A DNA stretch of 64,000 nt from Streptomyces cathayae. Lineage in GTDB: Bacteria; Actinomycetota; Actinomycetes; Streptomycetales; Streptomycetaceae. Where the stretch lies: positions 4,650,001 to 4,714,000 of the forward strand of contig NZ_CP121682.1 of the NCBI RefSeq assembly GCF_029760955.1, read 5' to 3'. Both the position numbers and the translations under genes were made by a program. Within the stretch, counting starts at the first letter, position 1. Each line of letters begins with the position of its first letter. The notes below the pieces were generated by a model. The model worked only from the letters and a program-made list of their open reading frames with translations, was not told where the DNA came from and searched no databases. Below, in pieces: positions 57,967 through 64,000 of this stretch.

Positions 57967-59553
57967 CTAAACCCCGGCCCGCCACCGCTGGTCCGCCCGC
58001 CCCGCCTCCCCGGCCAGGGACACCGAGCCGCCCCCGGCCGGTGTCACCGCGTGGTCCGGAGCGATGGCCGGGCGGATCACTCCCCGGGCGTCGACGGCGA
58101 AGCGCAGGTTCTGTCCGTTGCGCCCGTCCACCGAGTCGCACTCCCAGATGCCGACCCCCCGGCCCACCGCGCCCCGGCTGTCCAGGCAGTAGTCGGAGTC
58201 GGCGTAGGACTGCAGCACACCGCGCCCCGCGTCGACCCGCCACCGCTGGGAGCGGGAGGAGTCGCAGGGTGCGGTGACCACGTCCGTGCGGTTCTCCAGG
58301 TCACCGTCGATGTCCAGGCACAGGCCCGACGCCAGGTTCACCACCTGCGCGTACCCGCCGCCCGGCGGCGGGTACGCGGGGGTGGCGGACGGCGTGGGAG
58401 GCGGTGTCGGGGACGGCGTGGGGTGCGGGGTGTCCGACGGGCGGGGCGTCCCGGTCTTCGAGGGGGACGGTGCGGGGGAGTGCGTCGCGGAGGCGGTGGG
58501 GGGCGGTGAGGGGGTGGCGGTCACGGTCACCGGCGGCGGGACCGCCAGGGTGGGGCCCGGTCCTGAGGCGTGCTCGGCCGGTGTGCCGCCCGGTGACCAC
58601 AGCAGGAGCAGCAGCGGCACCACGGCCACGCCGAGCGCCGCCGAGGCCAGCACCAGACGCCGGGACAGCGGCCCCGTCCCGCCCGCGGCACCGGGACCGC
58701 CCGCGGCACCCAGGCCGGCCGACGGCTCGGCGGGCCCCGGCCGGGGTGCGGTGTACGACGTGCCCGCCCACGGCAGCAGCCCCTCGGCCAGGGTGGTGCG
58801 CGGTGCTTCCCGCAGGGCGCGCTGTTCCTCGTACGCCGCGACGCAGTGCCCGCAGCGGGCCATGTGGGTGTTCAGGTCGGCGCTGTCGCGGGGGCCGTCG
58901 GGCCGTACCGCCTCCTCGATGAGCCGGCGGAAGTCGACGCACCGGGGATCGTCCGAGGCGGCCAGCCGGGACCGCAGACAGGCCCGGCCCAGTGACTGCA
59001 GCGCGGGCCGGGTGTCGTAGGCCACGTCCTGAGGGGCGAGGCCGAGAAACGTCGCCGTACGGTCCGCGGGTTCCTGTTCCACGATGCCGTACCAGATGAG
59101 GCCCTGCGCCCGGTACGGCAGTGTCCGGAAGGCGGCGAGCATGGACGGGACCGGGCCCTCGGGACCGGACGCACTCAGCACGAGGTGCAGTCCGGGGTCG
59201 AGCCCGCCGGCCCGCCCGTCGGTGGCCCAGGTCGCTGCCGTCCGGGCGGTCAGCAGCAGGAGCCGGTGGCGCAGGGGGCCGCCGGGATCGGTGCCCCGGG
59301 CGGTCTCGCGGGCGGCGTCCGTGAAGGCCTGCGCGGCGAGTTGACGCGCGCCGGAGTCGCCCGTGGTGCACCGGCGGGCGTAGGCGAGTACGGACGGGCC
59401 GTGCCGGGCGCGGAGTTCCTGAAGCGCCGCGTACGCGGCCGGGGTGTCGGCGCGCAGCGACTCGGTCAGCCGGATGTCGGACGCGCCCGCGTACGCACTT
59501 GGGTGTCCGTCACCGGCTCCGTCGCCGTGGACGGTTCTGTCCCCCCGATCCAT
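57967..59553 (-). CDS. ECF-like / zinc-finger / RICIN lectin membrane fusion protein
   Basis: 528 residues from ATG at 59553 (AGGAGG 7 nt upstream). Residues ~25-195 look like a degenerate ECF sigma factor, with helices that recall sigma region 2 and an FRTLPYRAQGLIWYG stretch like region 4. H230-x3-C234-x2-C237 is an anti-sigma zinc-finger (HMARCGHC). A single membrane helix (~299-319) and a Pro/Ser/Thr-rich spacer (~335-395) lead to an extracellular RICIN-type lectin (~396-528) with repeated Q/R-W ends (SQRWRVD, DQRWRAG). Sigma-like and anti-sigma-like parts on one chain with a sugar-binding exterior are unusual. It may be a carbohydrate-responsive regulator. Confidence 0.87.
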   Translation of the reverse strand: MDRGDRTVHGDGAGDGHPSAYAGASDIRLTESLRADTPAAYAALQELRARHGPSVLAYARRCTTGDSGARQLAAQAFTDAARETARGTDPGGPLRHRLLLLTARTAATWATDGRAGGLDPGLHLVLSASGPEGPVPSMLAAFRTLPYRAQGLIWYGIVEQEPADRTATFLGLAPQDVAYDTRPALQSLGRACLRSRLAASDDPRCVDFRRLIEEAVRPDGPRDSADLNTHMARCGHCVAAYEEQRALREAPRTTLAEGLLPWAGTSYTAPRPGPAEPSAGLGAAGGPGAAGGTGPLSRRLVLASAALGVAVVPLLLLLWSPGGTPAEHASGPGPTLAVPPPVTVTATPSPPPTASATHSPAPSPSKTGTPRPSDTPHPTPSPTPPPTPSATPAYPPPGGGYAQVVNLASGLCLDIDGDLENRTDVVTAPCDSSRSQRWRVDAGRGVLQSYADSDYCLDSRGAVGRGVGIWECDSVDGRNGQNLRFAVDARGVIRPAIAPDHAVTPAGGGSVSLAGEAGRADQRWRAGV

Positions 59554-59672
59554 GAGCTGCCTCCTGAAGGCATGTCCGGCGGACCCGTCGTCCTGACATA
59601 CCGGCCGGTCTGGGCGTGCCCATAGTGGAGGAAGAAGGCCCGCGGGGAAAGGGGTGACCGCGGGTAACGCGT

Positions 59673-59741
59673 CGCGCCCCGCGCCCTGTCGGCGCCGGAG
59701 ACCCCTCGCGGGTACCGGGCGCCGACAGGGCGCGGGGCGCG
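59673..59741 (-). terminator. Large hairpin terminator of the sigma-factor gene
   Basis: A 24-bp perfect stem (59673-59696 with 59718-59741) and a 21-nt loop. Confidence 0.9.
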
Positions 59742-59760
59742 GGCTGTCGATCCCCGACCG

Positions 59761-60678
59761 TCACTCCTCCACGGTCAGCGCCTTGCGCAGCCGCGCCAGC
59801 GTGCGCGACAGCAGCCGGGAGACGTGCATCTGTGAAATACCCAGCTCCTCGCCGATCTCCGACTGGGTCATCCCGGCGACGAAGCGCAGCGAGAGGATCG
59901 TCCGGTCGCGCGGCGGCAGTTCGGCGATCAGCGGCTTCAACGACTCGACGTACTCGATGCCTTCGAGTCCGTGGTCCTCGTAACCGATCCGGTCCGCCAG
60001 CGCGCCCTCGATGTCGTTCTCCTCCGGCTGCGCGTCCAGCGAGGAGGCGGTGTAGGCGTTCGACGCCGCCATGCCCTCGACGACCTCGTCCTTGGAGATG
60101 CCCAGGCGCTCGGCCAGTTCGGCCACGGTCGGGGACCGGTCGAGCCGCTGGGCCAGCTCGTCGCCGGCCTTGGCCAGGTCGAGCCGGAGTTCCTGCAGCC
60201 GGCGCGGTACGCGCACGGACCACGAGGTGTCACGGAAGAAGCGCTTGATCTCGCCGATGATGGTCGGCATCGCGAAGGTGGGGAACTCCACACCGCGCGA
60301 CAGCTCGAAGCGGTCGATGGCCTTGATCAGACCGATGGTGCCGACCTGGATGATGTCCTCCATCGGCTCGCTGCGCGAGCGGAACCGGGAGGCGGCGAAC
60401 TTGACCAGGGCCAGGTTCAGTTCGACGAGCGTGTTGCGTACGTACGAATATTCGCGGGTGCCTTCCTCCAGCGACTCCAGCCGCTCGAAGAGGCTCTTGG
60501 ACAACGCCCGCGCGTCGACCGGGTCCACCTCGTCATAAGGGGGGATCTCCGGGAGGCCGGCGAGGAGGCCGTCGTCCGGGGCGACACCCATGTCGTCCTG
60601 CTCGATGGGAGCCAGATGTTCCGGAGGGAGTGTCGACGTCGCTTTCTGGGTACGCGATGCGTCGAGCCGGGGTGACAT
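59761..60678 (-). CDS. RNA polymerase sigma factor, SigB/SigF subfamily
   Basis: 305 residues from ATG at 60678, chosen because GGAGG lies 5 nt before it; an upstream in-frame ATG at 60702 would place that ribosome site inside the gene. Region 2 is visible as RNTLVELNLALVKFAASRF and EDIIQVGTIGLIKAIDRFE, with GVEFPTFAMPTIIGEIKRFFRD. Region 3 is WSVRVPRRLQEL onwards and region 4 is LPPRDRTILSLRFVAGMTQ then SEIGEELGISQMHVSRLL. It is the stress/sporulation class controlled by anti-sigma partners. The adjacent STAS and RsbW-like genes fit. SigI is a possible counterpart by position. Confidence 0.95.
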   Translation of the reverse strand: MSPRLDASRTQKATSTLPPEHLAPIEQDDMGVAPDDGLLAGLPEIPPYDEVDPVDARALSKSLFERLESLEEGTREYSYVRNTLVELNLALVKFAASRFRSRSEPMEDIIQVGTIGLIKAIDRFELSRGVEFPTFAMPTIIGEIKRFFRDTSWSVRVPRRLQELRLDLAKAGDELAQRLDRSPTVAELAERLGISKDEVVEGMAASNAYTASSLDAQPEENDIEGALADRIGYEDHGLEGIEYVESLKPLIAELPPRDRTILSLRFVAGMTQSEIGEELGISQMHVSRLLSRTLARLRKALTVEE

Positions 60679-60929
60679 GATGTCCTCCATCGTTCTCGGC
60701 ATATGGCTGCCGATGCCGTTACGTGCACTGCGGTGTGCGGCGCCTCCAAAGCCGGCCGTGTCGGGTACGTGTCCTTACTAGCCCTACCCGTTTCCATGAA
60801 CTCACCGCAAGTGAGTTCTGTTGCCATATGTCCGTTTGCGGCCGATTGTTCGGCTGTCGAAGTGCGGCGGCAGGGCGTAAAGTTCGACAACGTCAGCAGC
60901 AGTTACGACCGGTGGGAGAGAGAGTCGGC

Positions 60930-61307
60930 ATGGACCGCGGGACGGTCGGCAGCGCACAGTCGGGCCGGCTTCTGGTGGAGGTTCGGGAAGAGGGCCTCAG
61001 TGCCGTCGTGACTCCGGCGGGTGAGTTGGATCACCACACCGCCGATCTGTTGCGTGAGCCGCTGGAGGAGTGCCTCGCCAAGGGGTTCAGTCGGCTTGTC
61101 GTCGACTGCTCCGGGCTGGATTTCTGCGACTCCACCGGGCTCAACGTGCTGCTCGGTGCCCGGTTGAAGGCGGACGCCGCGGGAGGCGGGGTGCACCTCG
61201 CGGGGATGCAGCCCGTGGTCGCACGCGTGTTCGAGATCACCGGGGCGGAAGCGGTGTTCACTCTTCACGACAGCCTCGAGGCGGCTCTCGCCGACGATTC
61301 CGGATGA
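60930..61307 (+). CDS. STAS-domain anti-anti-sigma factor
   Basis: 125 residues from ATG at 60930 (GGGAGA 10 nt upstream). The STAS fold has VVTPAGELDHHTADLLREPL, FSRLVVDCSGLDFCDSTGLNVLL with the phosphorylatable Ser68, and GVHLAGMQPVVARVFEITG. In partner switching, dephosphorylated STAS protein binds the RsbW-like kinase and releases the sigma factor. It is divergent from the sigma gene and 308 bp upstream of an RsbW-like gene, so all three could form one module. Confidence 0.95.
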   Translation: MDRGTVGSAQSGRLLVEVREEGLSAVVTPAGELDHHTADLLREPLEECLAKGFSRLVVDCSGLDFCDSTGLNVLLGARLKADAAGGGVHLAGMQPVVARVFEITGAEAVFTLHDSLEAALADDSG

Positions 61308-61450
61308 CCGCGCGGGCAGGCCGGCGCCACCCCGGGGCGGGTCCCGGGACCGGCGTTCTCCTCCCGGCGCGGTTTTCTCCGCGCCCCGCGACGGGTTCCT
61401 CCCCGCGTCACGCTCCGTGTCACCTGTCTGCCGTCGCGCCTTCCTCGTGC

Positions 61451-61466
61451 GAACACGGAAGTGTTC
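61451..61466. promoter_or_regulatory. Perfect 16-bp inverted repeat between the STAS and ATPase genes
   Basis: GAACACGGAAGTGTTC is a palindrome with 6-bp arms. The 61308-61615 stretch has no gene, and this is its clearest element, 150 bp upstream of the RsbW-like start. Confidence 0.55.
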
Positions 61467-61615
61467 CCGGGGGCGCTTCGGGCAGGAGACAAGCTGAATG
61501 TGTCCGCCGTCATGGTCGCGGGGACACCGGGAACCGGACGATCCCGCACCGTACGACTGACTGAAGACGGATCATTTGAAACCATGAACTGGTGAATCGG
61601 TGAGGTGAAGCGCTG

Positions 61616-62191
61616 ATGAGCACCACCCGGCCCCATCCGGCGGGCGACCGCGGTCCGGAGCCCAGCGGCGCTCCCGGGGGCGGCGTGCCGACGGCGAGCG
61701 GGTCCGAAGAGGTGGCCGTGCCGTCCGGATCGTCGTCCGGGCCGGCGGGACCGTCGTCCGGACCCACGGGTTCGCCGGGCGGGCGTCAGGTCCGTCGGCT
61801 GAGCTTCGACGACCAGAGCGGCGTCGTGCCCCTCGCCCGTGACTTCACCCGCCAGGCGCTGCACGCGTGGGGCTGGCTGCCCGCCGCCACCGCCGACCGG
61901 CGGGCCGCCGCCGAGGACGTCCTGCTCGTGGTGTCCGAACTGGTCACCAACGCCTGCCTGCACGCCGAGGGGCCCGACCAGCTGGGCATCGTCTGCGACA
62001 ACAAGATGATCCGGCTCGAGGTCACCGACCGGGGCGCCGGCCAGCCGACCCCGCGCACCCCGCACCGGTCGGGCCGGCCCGGTGGCCACGGCATGTTCAT
62101 CGTCCAGCGGCTCTGCCTCGACTGGGGGGTCGTACGCACCCCGGGCATCGCGGGCAAGACCGTGTGGGCGGAACTCGGGGCACCCGCCTGA
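61616..62191 (+). CDS. RsbW-like ATP-binding protein (anti-sigma/Ser kinase)
   Basis: 191 residues from ATG at 61616 (GAGGTGAAG upstream). About 57 Gly/Ser/Pro-rich N-terminal residues precede a GHKL-type ATPase. The N-box is SELVTNACLHA (E108, N112), the G1 box DRGAG and the G2 box GRPGGHGMFIVQRL. This is the HATPase_c_2 fold of anti-sigma serine kinases such as RsbW/SpoIIAB. Its likely targets are the STAS protein and the sigma factor beside it. Streptomyces has many such stand-alone ATPases, so other partners are possible. Confidence 0.93.
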   Translation: MSTTRPHPAGDRGPEPSGAPGGGVPTASGSEEVAVPSGSSSGPAGPSSGPTGSPGGRQVRRLSFDDQSGVVPLARDFTRQALHAWGWLPAATADRRAAAEDVLLVVSELVTNACLHAEGPDQLGIVCDNKMIRLEVTDRGAGQPTPRTPHRSGRPGGHGMFIVQRLCLDWGVVRTPGIAGKTVWAELGAPA

Positions 62192-62233
62192 GCGGACGGC
62201 GGCACTCCCGCCCCGCCCGCTGTACGAACGCCC

Positions 62234-62274
62234 GGAGGGCCCCGCGGCCACGGTATGTGGACGCGGGGCCCTCC
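62234..62274. terminator. Bidirectional hairpin between the ATPase and the peptide transporter
   Basis: Perfect 13-bp arms (62234-62246 and 62262-62274) around a 15-nt loop. Confidence 0.85.
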
Positions 62275-62315
62275 GTCGCGAGACGGCGGCCGGTGAACCG
62301 GCCGGGCTCAGCGGG

Positions 62316-63812
62316 TCAGCGGACGTCGCCCATGAGCGACTTGACCTTGCTGCGGTACATCCACACCGCGACACCGGCGGCCACGGCGAGGGTGGCCTCC
62401 ATCGCGACGACGCCCGACCCGTTCAGGTCGACGCCGGCGATGGAGAGCAGGCCGGTGGTGGCGTCACCGGCGGTGACGGCCAGGAACCACACGCCCATCA
62501 TCTGCGAGGCGTACTTCACGGGCGCCATCTTCGTGGTGACCGACAGCCCGACCGGGGAGAGCAGCAGTTCACCGACGGTCTGGGTGAAGTAGATCGCCAC
62601 CAGCCACATCGCCGCCGCCTTGTGACCGCCCTCGGCGATGGACAGCGGGGCGAGGAACAGGAAGAAGGACGCGCCGACCAGCACCAGACCGGAGCCGAAC
62701 TTCACGATCGTGCTGGGCTCCTTGCCTCGCCGGTTCAGCGCCAGCCAGAACCAGGCGAAGACCGGGGCCATCGCCATGATCAGGACCGGGTTGACCGACT
62801 GGTACCAGGAGACCGGGAACTCCCAGCCGAAGACGCTGTTCTCGGCCGACGAGTCGGCGAAGATCGCCAGGGTCGAGCCGCCCTGGTCGTAGATCATCCA
62901 GAAGATGGCCGCGGCCACGAAGAACCAGATGTACGCGGACATCTTCGACTGCTCGGCCTGGTCCAGGTCCCGGTCACGCTTGATCCGGACCAGCACCAGC
63001 ACCGGAATGATCACGCCGAGCAGCGTCAGCGGGACCAGGATCCAGTTCAGGGTGTAGTTGCCGGAGAAGCCGAGGACGGCGTAGGCGACGACGGCGACGC
63101 CGGCCCAGAGGGCGGCCTTGCGCAGCGTGGAGGACTTCTCCGCGGCGGACAGCGGCTTGGGCACGACGCTGGAGTGCGCGGCGAGGTGACGGCTGCCCAG
63201 CAGGAACTGGAGCACCCCGAGCCCCATGCCGACCGCGGCGAGCGCGAAGCCCAGGTGCCAGTTGACGCTCTCACCGACGGTGCCGATGATCAGCGGCGAG
63301 AAGAAGGCACCGAGGTTGATGCCCATGTAGAAGATGGTGAAGCCGCCGTCACGGCGCGGGTCGTCCGGACCGTCGTAGAGCTGGCCGACCATCGTGGAGA
63401 TGTTGGCCTTCAGCAGACCGGAACCGAGGGCGACCAGTCCGAGGCCCGCGTAGAAGGTGCCGGCGGACGGCAGGGCCAGCGTCAGGTGGCCGAGCATGAT
63501 GACCGCGCCGGCGACGGCGACGGTCTTGCGCGGGCCCAGGACCCGGTCGCCGAACCAGCCGCCCGGCATCGTGAGCAGGTACACCAGCGACAGGTACACC
63601 GAGTAGATGGCCGTCGCCGTGCCGGCGTTCAGGCCCATGCCGCCCGGGGCGACGAGGTACAGCGGGAGCAGAGCTCGCATGCCGTAGTAGGAGAACCGCT
63701 CCCACATCTCGGTCATGAAGAGAGTGGCCAGTCCGCGGGGGTGGCCGAAGAAGGTCTTCTCGGAACCGGGGGTGCCGGGTGAGACCGAGTCCTTCGTCAG
63801 GCTGGACGCCAT
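62316..63812 (-). CDS. Proton-dependent oligopeptide transporter (POT/PTR family)
   Basis: 498 residues from ATG at 63812 (AAGGAA upstream). At the N-terminus, LFMTEMWERFSYYGMRALLPLYL carries the ExxERFxYY motif of POT transporters. FYMGINLGAFFSPLI and the long set of ~14 hydrophobic helices also match. The family imports di- and tripeptides with protons. It is monocistronic. In Streptomyces such carriers feed peptide nutrition. The 63813-64000 region upstream shows no convincing second gene. Confidence 0.96.
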   Translation of the reverse strand: MASSLTKDSVSPGTPGSEKTFFGHPRGLATLFMTEMWERFSYYGMRALLPLYLVAPGGMGLNAGTATAIYSVYLSLVYLLTMPGGWFGDRVLGPRKTVAVAGAVIMLGHLTLALPSAGTFYAGLGLVALGSGLLKANISTMVGQLYDGPDDPRRDGGFTIFYMGINLGAFFSPLIIGTVGESVNWHLGFALAAVGMGLGVLQFLLGSRHLAAHSSVVPKPLSAAEKSSTLRKAALWAGVAVVAYAVLGFSGNYTLNWILVPLTLLGVIIPVLVLVRIKRDRDLDQAEQSKMSAYIWFFVAAAIFWMIYDQGGSTLAIFADSSAENSVFGWEFPVSWYQSVNPVLIMAMAPVFAWFWLALNRRGKEPSTIVKFGSGLVLVGASFFLFLAPLSIAEGGHKAAAMWLVAIYFTQTVGELLLSPVGLSVTTKMAPVKYASQMMGVWFLAVTAGDATTGLLSIAGVDLNGSGVVAMEATLAVAAGVAVWMYRSKVKSLMGDVR

Positions 63813-64000
63813 GGTCGTTCCTTGCTGGTCGGGACGCGACGCGCGAGCGGGTACGCGCCCGGTGGGGGGCAGCCGGCACCGGCGGGCCGTGCCGTCCACC
63901 CCACGCCCCGGGGGAGTCCGCTCCGGATCACGCAGCGGGGGACGGCGACCACCGGGATCCACGCCTCTACGCGCGTCAATGTGCGTATCGGCCCGGCCAT

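Noticed and set aside
63797..64000. Possible small minus-strand gene at the right edge
   Set aside because: It overlaps the transporter start region in another frame, has no ribosome site and runs to the window edge.

Overview
This window is a block of high-GC actinobacterial chromosome. Codon use is extremely GC3-biased, GTG starts are common, and the gene order (mfd - mazG - CYP - two rpf genes - eno - ftsB - DUF501 - ppx - ndh - cfa - ABC pair - bldA - thiolase - cbs - hut) is the one known from Streptomyces. Everything points to the core region of a Streptomyces chromosome. I found no insertion sequence, prophage, rRNA or CRISPR array. I recorded no in-frame TTA codon in any called gene, although the window carries the UUA-reading tRNA gene bldA itself.

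Layout. 1-0.6 kb: a partial gene running off the left edge, combining HTH segments with a LAGLIDADG-like C-terminus. 0.8-2.1 kb: an orphan histidine kinase. 2.2-7.1 kb: a compact toxin/immunity-domain locus on two divergent strands. It encodes a SUKH-3 protein, a YwqJ-type deaminase, a WHH nuclease fused to SUKH-1, and an Imm35 - deaminase - SUKH-4 fusion. None of the four has a visible secretion signal, and this is the most unusual system in the window. 8-11.6 kb: a MacB/FtsX-like ABC exporter whose close paralogue lies at 34-37.5 kb. 11.9-15.4 kb: mfd. 15.5-19.2 kb: a small antitoxin-like protein, a secreted HNH lipoprotein and a Ser/Thr kinase. 19.2-20.1 kb: a VapB-VapC-XRE cassette. 20.5-23.6 kb: a SurA-like lipoprotein, MazG and a cytochrome P450.

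23.9-26.1 kb holds two adjacent resuscitation-promoting-factor muralytic enzymes. The second (rpfA) is preceded by a ydaO-type c-di-AMP riboswitch. 26.4-30 kb: eno, ftsB/divIC, a DUF501 gene and ppx/gppA. A Phd-RelE cassette sits at the 3' end of ppx and is bracketed by a 25-bp perfect direct repeat that duplicates the ppx terminus, which looks like an insertion scar. 31-34 kb: ndh, with two Rex-operator-like palindromes far upstream, and cfa. 38 kb: bldA, followed by a possible gene remnant. 38-48 kb: an RCC1-repeat lipoprotein, a Bax1-I membrane protein, small conserved proteins, a thiolase, an acyltransferase, an SGNH hydrolase and cystathionine beta-synthase.

48-58 kb is the histidine-utilisation region: an RpiR-type regulator, a PLP decarboxylase-like gene, then hutU, an M20 amidohydrolase, hutF and hutI. 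The first three hut genes overlap by 4 nt at each junction. A shared TGTGTGAATA motif upstream of both the regulator and hutU suggests local control. The set fits the deiminase (HutF) route, with the M20 enzyme in the place where a formylglutamate hydrolase is needed. 58-62 kb: an ECF-like/zinc-finger/RICIN fusion, then a SigB/SigF-type sigma factor, a STAS anti-anti-sigma factor and an RsbW-like ATPase, i.e. a partner-switching module. The window ends with a POT/PTR peptide transporter. Convergent and operon-end genes are separated by long perfect hairpins without strong U-tracts, the usual Streptomyces terminator style.
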